Of a stretch of DNA of 42,146 nt, positions 16,928-25,187 are shown piece after piece. Position numbers and translations under genes: made by a program. This stretch comes from Candidatus Omnitrophica bacterium 4484_49 (GTDB lineage: Bacteria > Omnitrophota > Gorgyraeia > Kaelpiales > Kaelpiaceae), in NCBI GenBank assembly GCA_002085265.1, contig NATI01000001.1, positions 1 to 42,146 of the forward strand, given 5' to 3'. Within the stretch, counting starts at the first letter, position 1; the number at the start of each line of letters is the position of its first letter. Under the pieces are notes generated by a model. That model was not told the DNA's origin and searched no databases. It saw nothing but the letters and a program-made list of their open reading frames with translations.

Positions 16928-18283
16928 ATGAGTAAAAATATAGCGAGAAAAGTTTATAACATTTCAGTTATTGGAGCAGGTCATGTGGGGCTGGTCACTG
17001 CTTCCTGTCTGGCAGATTTAGGACATAAAGTATGTTGTATGGACAATGATTCCGCGAAAATAGACCTTTTGCAGAAAGGAGAAATTCCCATTTATGAACC
17101 AGGCCTGAAAGAGTTGGTATCTACAAATACACTTCAGGGCAATCTTTTTTTTACCAATTCCATGGAGGAAGCCGTGGTCCATGGAGAGGTTATCTTTATC
17201 GCTGTTGGTACCCCTCCTAAAGAGAGTGGAGAAGCAGATTTAAGTTATGTGGAAAATGTGGCCAGGGAGATTGCCCAACTTATGGATTCCTATAAACTTA
17301 TAGTAGAGAAATCAACTGTACCGGTGGAGACCGGAGAGAAGGTAAAAAACACCATAAATCTTTATATTGAGAAAGATGTGCCATTTGACGTTGCTTCCAA
17401 TCCTGAATTTTTACGAGAAGGTTCTGCTATTCACGACTTCATGCATCCTGATCGAGTTGTAATCGGTGTGGATAGTGAACGGGCTGAAAGGGTTTTGACT
17501 GAGATTTACGGACCTTTAAATGCTCCTATAATAATTACCGATATAAAAAGTGCGGAACTTATAAAACACGCTTCCAACTCATTTCTGGCGATGAAGATAT
17601 CGTTTATAAACGCTGTTTCCAGGATTTGCGAGAAAGTAGGGGCAGACGTGGAAAAGGTAGCTCAGGGTATAGGATTGGATAAGAGAATTGGACAGGAGTT
17701 TTTAAAGGCCGGCATAGGATTTGGAGGAAGTTGTTTCCCGAAAGACCTCGATGCCTTTATCCATATCGCTGAAAATCTGGGATACGATTTTAAACTTCTC
17801 AAGGAGGTAAAGAGGATAAATGAAGAACAGAAAAGACTCGCTGTCCAGAAAATTAAAGATGTGCTCTGGATTATTAAAGATAAGAAAATAGCGATATGGG
17901 GGGGAGCGTTCAAACCTGAGACTGATGATATCCGTGGCGCTCCGGTAATTGATATAATAAATGAATTACTGAATGAAGGAGCAACTGTATCTCTTTATGA
18001 CCCTCAGGCAATGGAGAATTTAAAGATAATATTTGGAGAAAAGTTGCATTATGCTGACGATAAATATCAGGCGATAGAAGATGCGGATTGTCTTGTGATT
18101 GTGACCGAGTGGGATGAATTCCGAAATATAGATTTTGATTTTCTCAGGCAAAGGATGAAATTGCCGTTTATCGTGGATGGCAGAAATATATTCTCTTTGC
18201 AGAAATTACAGGATAAGGGATTTATATACTGTGGTTTTGGCAGGCCTCAGATAACAAATTCAAAATCCGGAGTTAAAAAATGA
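16928..18283 (+). CDS. UDP-glucose/GDP-mannose 6-dehydrogenase family
   Basis: The 451-residue enzyme oxidises a nucleotide sugar at C6 with two NAD+, giving for example UDP-glucuronate. It has the N-terminal Rossmann motif VIGAGHVGLVTASCLADLG, FIAVGTPP, the substrate helix region and the catalytic Cys269 in GFGGSCFPKDLDAF, with the UDP-binding C-terminal domain (WGGAFKPETDDIRGAP, DGRNIF). It is the first gene of a new unit with a leaderless-type promoter. Its sugar product probably feeds the glycosyltransferases in this block; UDP-glucose is the likeliest substrate but GDP-mannose or UDP-ManNAc cannot be excluded. Confidence 0.9.
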   Translation: MSKNIARKVYNISVIGAGHVGLVTASCLADLGHKVCCMDNDSAKIDLLQKGEIPIYEPGLKELVSTNTLQGNLFFTNSMEEAVVHGEVIFIAVGTPPKESGEADLSYVENVAREIAQLMDSYKLIVEKSTVPVETGEKVKNTINLYIEKDVPFDVASNPEFLREGSAIHDFMHPDRVVIGVDSERAERVLTEIYGPLNAPIIITDIKSAELIKHASNSFLAMKISFINAVSRICEKVGADVEKVAQGIGLDKRIGQEFLKAGIGFGGSCFPKDLDAFIHIAENLGYDFKLLKEVKRINEEQKRLAVQKIKDVLWIIKDKKIAIWGGAFKPETDDIRGAPVIDIINELLNEGATVSLYDPQAMENLKIIFGEKLHYADDKYQAIEDADCLVIVTEWDEFRNIDFDFLRQRMKLPFIVDGRNIFSLQKLQDKGFIYCGFGRPQITNSKSGVKK

Positions 18284-18735
18284 TTTCAGGGGTAAAGGTT
18301 AAAGAATTGAGGTTTTATCTTGATGAACGGGGCAGACTTTTAGAAATCTTGAGAGCCGATGATGAACTGTTTAAAAAATTTGGCCAGGTGTATATAACTA
18401 CAGTATATCCGGGAATAATTAAGGCCTGGCATCTGCATAAAAAACAGACCGACAATATCTGTTGTATAAAAGGAAATGTTAAGCTCGTGCTCTACGACAA
18501 CCGGAAGAAATCCCAAACCTGTGGTCGCATAATGGAATTTGCACTCGGAGAGGCAAACCCCCTGGTAGTTCAGGTTCCTCCTGGAGTATATCATGGGATA
18601 AAGTGTATTGGCAATGAGGAGGCAATTGTCCTGAATGTCCCCGATTATCCATACAATCATAAAAAACCAGATGAATATCGTCTGGACCCTTACAGTTCCG
18701 ACATTCCTTATGATTGGGGCAGGGTGAATAGATGA
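18280..18735 (+). CDS. dTDP-4-dehydrorhamnose 3,5-epimerase-like cupin (RmlC family)
   Basis: A 151-residue cupin with the RmlC pattern FYLDERGRLLEILR at the start, AWHLHKKQTDNICCIKGNVKLVLYDNR in the core (read as its parts) and VPPGVYHGIKCIG. Classical RmlC is about 180 residues, so this is a short version of the WbmH/RmlC-like type, and its substrate may differ from dTDP-4-keto-6-deoxyglucose. ATG overlaps the upstream dehydrogenase stop by four bases, and its own stop overlaps the reductase gene. Neighbours suggest nucleotide-sugar editing. Confidence 0.82.
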   Translation: MISGVKVKELRFYLDERGRLLEILRADDELFKKFGQVYITTVYPGIIKAWHLHKKQTDNICCIKGNVKLVLYDNRKKSQTCGRIMEFALGEANPLVVQVPPGVYHGIKCIGNEEAIVLNVPDYPYNHKKPDEYRLDPYSSDIPYDWGRVNR

Positions 18736-19628
18736 AGACATTATTAACGGGTGCTACTGGTCTTTTGGGACAAGCAATATGGAAGGTATTTAAGGATGAA
18801 TATGAAATAGTTCCTGTATCTCTTTCGGGTGGAAAAGATACTATAAGATGCGATCTTGTCCAGGAAGAGGAAGTTGCCAGATTGATAGATAAATATCATC
18901 CTTCGTTGGTAATTCACACTGCAGCTATAACTGATGTCGACCTGTGTGAGCGGGAACCGGCTTTTGCTCATCAGGTGAATACCATCGCTACCAGGAATCT
19001 TACCTGGTATAGTTCTCAAATCCATTCCGCTTTTATATACATAAGTACCGATTATGTATTTGACGGTGAAAAGAGGTCTCTTTATGTGGAGGAGGATTGC
19101 CCTCAGCCTGTAAATGTCTATGGAATATCTAAACTGGGAGGGGAGAATTATGTTTCCTATTTTATGGAGGAATATTTCATTTTCCGGACCAGTTTCCTTT
19201 TCGGGAGATATAAGCAGAACTTTGTAACATCATGTGTGGAAAGATTGACTTCAGGAGAAGAGCTTGTTGTCGCTCATGACCAGATAATCACCCCCACATA
19301 TGTTGACGATTTTGCCCAGGCTTTAAAAGAGTTTTTAAAAAAAGTGAGAACTCTTCCTCAAAGAGGAGAAACGGTATACGGAATATACCATCTTGTAAAT
19401 CAGGGAAAATGTTCGCGCTATGAACTGGTGGTGGAAATTGCTCGTATTCTCGGGATTGATACGGATGTAATCACAGGAGTAAATTTAGATCAGATATCTA
19501 AAGATGCTGAAAGACCATTGTTTTCTGCACTCTCCCCTCATAAGTTTCAAAAATTTACTGGATTTATCATCCGGGATTGGAAAGAGGCATTGAAAGAGTT
19601 TCTGTCTCAATATGCCAAAAAGGGGTGA
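18732..19628 (+). CDS. dTDP-4-dehydrorhamnose reductase-like SDR (RmlD family)
   Basis: A 298-residue extended short-chain dehydrogenase. It has the Gly-rich NAD(P) motif TGATGLLGQ, HTAAITDVDLCE, the STDYVFDG strand and the catalytic Tyr-Lys of VYGISKLGGE, all typical of RmlD, which makes dTDP-rhamnose from the 4-keto sugar. It follows the RmlC-like gene as an ATGA overlap, but RmlA and RmlB are not in the window. It may make a rhamnose-like or other deoxy sugar. The family call is strong, the substrate is inferred. Confidence 0.85.
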   Translation: MKTLLTGATGLLGQAIWKVFKDEYEIVPVSLSGGKDTIRCDLVQEEEVARLIDKYHPSLVIHTAAITDVDLCEREPAFAHQVNTIATRNLTWYSSQIHSAFIYISTDYVFDGEKRSLYVEEDCPQPVNVYGISKLGGENYVSYFMEEYFIFRTSFLFGRYKQNFVTSCVERLTSGEELVVAHDQIITPTYVDDFAQALKEFLKKVRTLPQRGETVYGIYHLVNQGKCSRYELVVEIARILGIDTDVITGVNLDQISKDAERPLFSALSPHKFQKFTGFIIRDWKEALKEFLSQYAKKG

Positions 19629-19632
19629 GGTT

Positions 19633-20511
19633 ATGGATTTGAAGAGAACCTTAAAGAAGAAGAAAGAATTGATTGATGAATATTTGAAACTCGTCCTTCC
19701 CTATTCTGAAGGGCCACCAAAATTGCAGGAAGCGACCTGGTATGCGATGCTCAATGGTGGTAAGAGATTAAGGGGAATTATTATGATGGCTATTGCTGAA
19801 ATGAAGGACCAGCCCCTGGAGATTATTTTGAATCCTGTTGCCGGTATAGAGATGATTCATACCAGCACCTTGCTTCTTGATGATCTTCCTTCAATGGACG
19901 ATGCTTTGTTGAGAAGAGGAAAGCCCGCTTTGCATAAAGTTTATGGAGAAGCAATAACTATACTGGTTGCGGAATCCTTATTGCTGGAAGGACTGAGTTT
20001 GATAATTGAAGAGGTTATAAATGGCATTTCATCTCGGGAAGAGAGAAGCAGAATAATCGGAAATCTATTTTCTTCTATCGGCAAGGATGGTGTAATGTTA
20101 GGGCAGTTTTTAGATCTGTATAAGAGCAATCAGGAGTTAAAATTGAAAGAAATTGAAGAGATCCATGCTAAAAAAACAGGCAGTCTTTTTGAAGTCTGTG
20201 TAGATATTGCCTCTTCTCTGGCAGGATTTATCCCCCAGGAGAAAAAGGAAATAATGAACTTCGCCACATATTTCGGTAAGGCGTTTCAGATAAGTGATGA
20301 CCTTATAGCGGTGGAGAATAAGCCTGCACTATCCGGTAAGTTATCCCTTACTAAAGATAGAAGGCCCAATTACGTACAGTTGTGTGGGAAGAAGAAAACA
20401 TTAAAGAATTTAAACGATTATGTCCAGAAGGCGATTTCCAGTTTAAAGGTTTTACCCAATTCTGAATTTTTGATTGAATTGACGAAGTATCTTAAAACTC
20501 GCAATAGTTAA
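19633..20511 (+). CDS. Polyprenyl (FPP/GGPP-type) synthase with altered second Asp motif
   Basis: A 292-residue trans-isoprenyl diphosphate synthase. The first Asp-rich motif is intact, DDLPSMD at about residues 83-89, followed by RRGKPALHKVYGEA. The second motif is FQISDDLIAVEN: D222 and D223 are kept but the third Asp of DDXXD is Ala226. The start at 19633 was chosen because a GGTGAGG ribosome-binding site precedes it by a few bases; an in-frame ATG at 19612 would overlap the rmlD-like gene. Such enzymes condense IPP with an allylic diphosphate to C15-C20 chains. The altered motif may change chain length or activity. It lies inside a sugar/lipid block. Confidence 0.85.
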   Translation: MDLKRTLKKKKELIDEYLKLVLPYSEGPPKLQEATWYAMLNGGKRLRGIIMMAIAEMKDQPLEIILNPVAGIEMIHTSTLLLDDLPSMDDALLRRGKPALHKVYGEAITILVAESLLLEGLSLIIEEVINGISSREERSRIIGNLFSSIGKDGVMLGQFLDLYKSNQELKLKEIEEIHAKKTGSLFEVCVDIASSLAGFIPQEKKEIMNFATYFGKAFQISDDLIAVENKPALSGKLSLTKDRRPNYVQLCGKKKTLKNLNDYVQKAISSLKVLPNSEFLIELTKYLKTRNS

Positions 20512-20526
20512 ACTTCTATAAGGAAA

Positions 20527-21561
20527 ATGAAAGTGCTGATAACAGGAGTAGCAGGATTTGTTGGCTCTCATTGTGCGGAATACTATGCTTTGAAAGGAGC
20601 CGAGGTATATGGCATCGATAATTTAATCCGTTCTCGATTATTTTCTTCTCGAAAGAAATCTGTAGAATATAACTGGGAATACCTCGCCAGATACAGGAAT
20701 GTTCGCAGGATAAAGTCTGATCTTAGATACCCGGAGAGTTTCTCTTCCCTTAAGAGAATAAAATTCAACCTTGTTATACACACTGCTGCCCAGCCGGGTG
20801 TAGGTTTCTCGTTGAAAAACCCGGAAGATGATTTCCATCTTAATGCTTTATCCACTTTCAATATCTTAGAATTTGTTCGCAAATACTCCCCGCAGGCTAC
20901 ATTTATTTATTGTTCCACTAATAAAGTATATGGGACCAGAGTGTCAAAGTTTAAAATTAAGGAATGTCATACCCGGTATAAGTTTAAGAATATAAAGGGG
21001 GTAGATGAACATACCGGGATTGACCTTACACCTCATACTCCTTACGGTGTAAGTAAATATGTGGGAGATATATATACTCAGGAATACTCGGCGGTATACA
21101 GGATTAAAGCGGCGGTATTCAGAATGAGCTGTATATATGGCACCCGGCAGTTTGGATTCGAAGACCAGGGCTGGCTGGCGTGGTTTCTCATTTCAGGGTT
21201 AAAACATAGAGGGATAACAATCTATGGAGATGGGAAACAAGTAAGAGATGTTCTATACATTTCTGATCTGGTGGCTGCATTTGACAAGTTTCACCACTCT
21301 CCGCTTAATTCTGAAGTGTTTAATATTGGAGGGGGGATAGATAATTCAATTTCTCTTCTGGAATATCTCAAATTTCTGGAGGAGAATTTTGGAATCAAAT
21401 TCCGCGTTAGATTTAAAGATTGGCGACTATATGATCAAAGAGTATACATCTCAAATATCACCAAATTAAATACCAAACTTAACTGGAAACCTAAAGTGGA
21501 TTATCGGGAGGGGGTTGCTAAACTTTACACCTGGATAAAAAAGAACATTAATCTCTTTTGA
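20527..21561 (+). CDS. CDP-paratose 2-epimerase-like NAD-dependent epimerase/dehydratase
   Basis: A 344-residue extended SDR. It has the NAD motif TGVAGFVGSHCAEYY at residues 6-20, HTAAQPGVGFSLKNP, the STNKVYG strand that marks the CDP-paratose/CDP-tyvelose epimerase group, the DEHTGIDLTPHTPYGVSK active site with Tyr and Lys, and FRMSCIYGTRQFGFEDQGW. CDP-tyvelose epimerase acts on a CDP-linked dideoxysugar, so a CDP- or other NDP-sugar substrate is likely, but similar proteins act on other sugars. No CDP-glucose dehydratase gene is in the window. A weak AAGGA precedes the ATG; the gene starts 15 bases after the prenyl synthase stop. Confidence 0.85.
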   Translation: MKVLITGVAGFVGSHCAEYYALKGAEVYGIDNLIRSRLFSSRKKSVEYNWEYLARYRNVRRIKSDLRYPESFSSLKRIKFNLVIHTAAQPGVGFSLKNPEDDFHLNALSTFNILEFVRKYSPQATFIYCSTNKVYGTRVSKFKIKECHTRYKFKNIKGVDEHTGIDLTPHTPYGVSKYVGDIYTQEYSAVYRIKAAVFRMSCIYGTRQFGFEDQGWLAWFLISGLKHRGITIYGDGKQVRDVLYISDLVAAFDKFHHSPLNSEVFNIGGGIDNSISLLEYLKFLEENFGIKFRVRFKDWRLYDQRVYISNITKLNTKLNWKPKVDYREGVAKLYTWIKKNINLF

Positions 21562-21562
21562 T

Positions 21563-22117
21563 ATGAGACGTCCCATATTTCTGGATAGAGATGGTGTGAT
21601 AAATATCGAGCCTTCAAGATTTGGTAAGGACTATGTCACTATACCAGGAGAGTTTCAATTTATACCTCAGGTTATTCCTGCACTGAAATTGTTAATCGAT
21701 AACAATTATGATATTTATGTCATCTCCAATCAGGCAGGGGTGGGGAAGGGGATTTTCAGTTGGGAGCAACTGGAAGAAGTAACCAAACATATGCTGGATG
21801 TTTTGAGCGAGAATGGAGTGGAAATAAAAGAGGTTCTCTATTGCCCTCATCGTTCCCAGGATAATTGCAATTGTCGAAAGCCCAGGACAGGCAATTTGGA
21901 AATTGTGTGGGATAGATATCAAAGATTGAAAAAGGAAAGGATATTCTTCATAGGCGATCAGGAGAGAGATATTCAGACCGCGAAAAATTTTTCCATTTTA
22001 TCTGTTCTTGTTCTTAGTGGTAAATCAAATTTTCATTCCTTGGGAAGTTTCTCTATACTTCCTGATTATATCGCTTGTGACCTTTACGACGCGGTTATAA
22101 ATATAGTTTTGAAATGA
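21563..22117 (+). CDS. gmhB: HAD-family D-glycero-D-manno-heptose 1,7-bisphosphate phosphatase-like (GmhB)
   Basis: A 184-residue HAD phosphatase that fits GmhB and histidinol-phosphatase relatives. The nucleophile motif is LDRDGVINIE, with VISNQAGVGKG (motif II), and the zinc-binding loop CPHRSQDNCNCRKPRTG, then FFIGDQERDIQTAK (motif IV). In LPS synthesis GmhB removes the C7 phosphate of heptose bisphosphate. No other heptose gene (gmhA, hldE) is in the window, so the exact substrate, heptose versus another sugar phosphate, is not proven. It starts one base after the epimerase stop. Confidence 0.8.
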   Translation: MRRPIFLDRDGVINIEPSRFGKDYVTIPGEFQFIPQVIPALKLLIDNNYDIYVISNQAGVGKGIFSWEQLEEVTKHMLDVLSENGVEIKEVLYCPHRSQDNCNCRKPRTGNLEIVWDRYQRLKKERIFFIGDQERDIQTAKNFSILSVLVLSGKSNFHSLGSFSILPDYIACDLYDAVINIVLK

Positions 22118-22710
22118 AGATAAAGATGATTTCTGTGGATAAGACAACATACATAAAGGCCTTGGAGGCAAGGGTCAAAAAATGCAAAAGATGTTCTCTG
22201 GCGTTTACCAGGAATAATCCGGTAATTGGAGAAGGTAATTTAAATGCTCGTTTGATGTTTATCGGAGAAGCCCCTGGGGAGCAGGAGGACCTCCAGGGAA
22301 GACCATTTGTGGGCAAATCAGGACAATTACTTACCAGGATCATCCAGGCTATGGGGTTGAGTCGAGAGGAAGTGTATATAGCAAATATATTGAAATGTCG
22401 ACCTCCAGGAAACAGAGACCCTTATCCTCAGGAGATAGAAAATTGTCTTCCCTATTTATTTTTCCAGATGGAACTCATAAGGCCTGAAATACTTGTACTT
22501 CTGGGGAGAATCGCTGGTATTGCGTTATTTGGCACCCAGTTTTCGATTACCAGGATGCACGGGCAACTTCTTTACTTCCGAGGTATAAAAGTAATTCCTT
22601 CGTTTCATCCTGCATACCTTCTGCTTAATCCCAGAGCAAAAAAACTTGCGTGGGAAGATATGAAGAATGTACTTAAACAGCTCAATCTTCCCATTCCGGA
22701 TAAGCAATGA
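22114..22710 (+). CDS. Family 4 uracil-DNA glycosylase (4Fe-4S)
   Basis: A 198-residue uracil-DNA glycosylase of the thermophile/anaerobe type, which removes uracil that arises from cytosine deamination. It has the iron-sulfur cysteines C24 and C27 (KKCKRC) and the later pair in LKCRPPGNRDPYPQEIENC, plus the motif GEAPGEQEDLQGRPFVGKSG and the active-site SFHPAYLL near the C-terminus. It overlaps the GmhB-like gene and priA by four bases each. Placement just before priA is common and hints at shared replication/repair control. Confidence 0.92.
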   Translation: MKIKMISVDKTTYIKALEARVKKCKRCSLAFTRNNPVIGEGNLNARLMFIGEAPGEQEDLQGRPFVGKSGQLLTRIIQAMGLSREEVYIANILKCRPPGNRDPYPQEIENCLPYLFFQMELIRPEILVLLGRIAGIALFGTQFSITRMHGQLLYFRGIKVIPSFHPAYLLLNPRAKKLAWEDMKNVLKQLNLPIPDKQ

Positions 22711-24698
22711 TAGTTGAGGTCGCTTTTGGTCTTCCTGTGGATAAGACATTTAAATACATTCTCCCTTCCAGTTTTTCTTCTAAAAAAATTACACCTGGGG
22801 TGAGAGTCAGGGCTCCTTTTCGCAGTGGGGTGAAAATAGGCTATGTCGTCGATGTCCTGAAAGAGGGAAATAGAGAAGGACTTAAAGAGATATCTGAAGT
22901 TTTAGATTCCCGTCCGGTGATTAACTCCGATATATTGCAGTTAACCTGGTGGATGGCGATTCATTACTATTCTGCCTGGGGAGAGTGCATAGAGGCCAGT
23001 ATTCCGGGACTGGTCCGCAAGGGGAGGAAGACGGTTAAACCTCATAAGGAAATAAGCATAAAGCCAGATATAAATTTTAAAAAACCCAGACGATTAACCC
23101 CTGCCCAGGAGAGGGCATTTAAAACTATCCGGGAAAAGTTCAATGCCTTTAATGTATTTTTGCTTTTTGGAGTCACAGCCTCAGGAAAAACCGAGATATA
23201 TTTGAGAGCGGTAGAACTTGCACTGGATAGGGGAAAATCAGCACTGGTTCTGGTTCCAGAAATAGCACTTTCGCCCCAGACGGTTTCCAGGTTCAAAAAT
23301 AGATTCAGAAATATTGGCATTTCTGTTTTACACAGTGGCCTTACTGAGGCTCAGAGATTTCAGGAATGGAATAAAATTAAAGATGGAGAAAGCCGGATAT
23401 GTATAGGTACCCGTTCAGCAGTATTTGCACCGTTTGTAAATCTGGGGGTTATTATAATTGATGAGGAACATGAGGTCAGTTATAAACAGGATGAACGTCC
23501 CCGGTATCATGCTCGTGATCTGGCAATAATCAGAGGTAAAATATTTAACTGTCCTGTGATTCTGGGCTCAGCGACTCCCAGTTTAGAATCATACTATAAA
23601 GCCAAGAAAGGAGAATACATACTTCTGGAACTCCCTCACAGGATAAAAAGGAAGAAACTCCCTGATGTGAAAATTATCGACCTCAGGTCTGAGAAAAGAA
23701 GAGGGTTAAAACCTCTGGTGTTCTCTCAACCCCTGAAAGTTGAAATTCAATCGCTACTGGATAGAAAAGCACAGGCGATGTTATTTCTCAATCGTAGAGG
23801 ATTTTCTACTTCTTTGGTATGTCTTAAATGTGGCTATGTGATTAAATGTCCCCGGTGTGAAATTTCACTTACTTATCATTCCAGAGCGAAAAGGCTCATT
23901 TGCCATCATTGTAATTATAAAACGGAAAAGATTTCCATCTGCCCTCAATGTCAATCCCGATATTTGATATACAGGGGATTCGGTACTCAGAAGGTGGTAA
24001 GTGAACTTCACAGATTATTTCCAGGTATAACCACAGCTCGTCTGGATTCCGATGTTTTACGGAAAAGGGGAGTTTTAGAAAAAATCATTCAAGAATTCCG
24101 TGACCACAAAATTGATATCTTAGTGGGGACACAGATAATTGCCAAAGGGCATGACTTTCCCAATGTTGATCTGGTAGGAGTTATTCTTGCTGATTTGAGT
24201 TTAAACATTATAGATTTCCGTGCTGGTGAGAGGACATTTTCTCTTTTGACTCAGGTTGCTGGTAGGTCTGGAAGAGGAAGAAGAGGAGGAAGGGTAATTA
24301 TTCAAACCTATAACCCTGAGCATTATACCATCCAAACCAGCCTTAAACAGGATTATCCTTCTTTTTACAGTCAGGAAATAGAGCGGAGAAAAATTTTAGA
24401 ACTTCCGCCTTTCAGTCAGTTGATAAAACTGGAGTTAAGACACAAGGATCAGAATAAAGCAGAGCAGAAGGCATACAGAATAAAAGAATTACTGGGAGGA
24501 GTTGCTAACAGAGACTTTGAAATTTTGGGACCCGCTCCTCATCCTGTTCCCAGGTTAAGAGGAGAATATCGCTGGGATCTAATTATAAAATCCAAAAATC
24601 TTGCATCTACATTACGGTTATTATATAACATTATAGGATTCAGGATTCGGTTTGAAGGAGTAAAGCTAATTGTCGATGTTGACCCTTATGAGGATTAG
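22707..24698 (+). CDS. priA: Primosomal protein N' (PriA helicase)
   Basis: PriA binds stalled replication forks and reloads the replisome. The 663-residue protein has the N-terminal DNA-binding barrel (about 1-110), the Walker A TASGKTE, the DEEH box in IIDEEHEVSYKQDERPRYH, GSATPSLES, and the zinc-binding region with eight Cys (CLKCGY ... CPRCE ... CHHC ... CPQC), then QIIAKGHDFPNV and QVAGRSGRGRRGG. It is somewhat shorter than E. coli PriA (about 730). The ATG overlaps the UDG stop. It starts the classical priA-def-fmt order. Confidence 0.95.
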   Translation: MIVEVAFGLPVDKTFKYILPSSFSSKKITPGVRVRAPFRSGVKIGYVVDVLKEGNREGLKEISEVLDSRPVINSDILQLTWWMAIHYYSAWGECIEASIPGLVRKGRKTVKPHKEISIKPDINFKKPRRLTPAQERAFKTIREKFNAFNVFLLFGVTASGKTEIYLRAVELALDRGKSALVLVPEIALSPQTVSRFKNRFRNIGISVLHSGLTEAQRFQEWNKIKDGESRICIGTRSAVFAPFVNLGVIIIDEEHEVSYKQDERPRYHARDLAIIRGKIFNCPVILGSATPSLESYYKAKKGEYILLELPHRIKRKKLPDVKIIDLRSEKRRGLKPLVFSQPLKVEIQSLLDRKAQAMLFLNRRGFSTSLVCLKCGYVIKCPRCEISLTYHSRAKRLICHHCNYKTEKISICPQCQSRYLIYRGFGTQKVVSELHRLFPGITTARLDSDVLRKRGVLEKIIQEFRDHKIDILVGTQIIAKGHDFPNVDLVGVILADLSLNIIDFRAGERTFSLLTQVAGRSGRGRRGGRVIIQTYNPEHYTIQTSLKQDYPSFYSQEIERRKILELPPFSQLIKLELRHKDQNKAEQKAYRIKELLGGVANRDFEILGPAPHPVPRLRGEYRWDLIIKSKNLASTLRLLYNIIGFRIRFEGVKLIVDVDPYED

Positions 24699-24701
24699 GA
24701 G

Positions 24702-25187
24702 ATGAAAATAGTCACATATCCTGATCCGGTGTTAAAAAAGAAGATTGCCAAGGTAAAAGAGATTGGAGAGCAGGAGTTGAATCTTGTCCGGGAGATGATT
24801 GAAACTATGCTGGAAAATAATGGTGTGGGGCTGGCTGCTAATCAGATAGGTGTAAGTAGAAGGGTATTCGTGGCTTCACCTACTATGAAAAGGGACGATG
24901 TTCTGGTGTTATTCAATCCCCGGATAATAGGGAAATCTGGCTCTGTTGAAGATATGGAAGGATGCTTGAGTCTCCCCGGGATTACTGCTACCGTGAGAAG
25001 AGCAAATACGGTTGTGGTAGAAGGGTGGGATATAAATGGTAAAACACAAAAAATAAAAGCCACTGGTCTCCTGGCCAGGATTATTCAGCATGAAGTTGAT
25101 CACCTTAATGGTAAGCTGTTCATACATCGACTTCCCTTTCGGGAGAGAAAAAAACTGCTTAAGGAATATTTTAATAAATGCGGATAG
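24702..25187 (+). CDS. def: Peptide deformylase
   Basis: Removes the N-formyl group from new proteins. The 161-residue metalloenzyme has all three motifs: GVGLAANQIG (motif 1), EGCLSLPG (motif 2, metal-binding Cys) and QHEVDHLNG (motif 3, HEXXH). It begins three bases after priA and overlaps fmt by ten bases, the standard def-fmt pair. Confidence 0.96.
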   Translation: MKIVTYPDPVLKKKIAKVKEIGEQELNLVREMIETMLENNGVGLAANQIGVSRRVFVASPTMKRDDVLVLFNPRIIGKSGSVEDMEGCLSLPGITATVRRANTVVVEGWDINGKTQKIKATGLLARIIQHEVDHLNGKLFIHRLPFRERKKLLKEYFNKCG

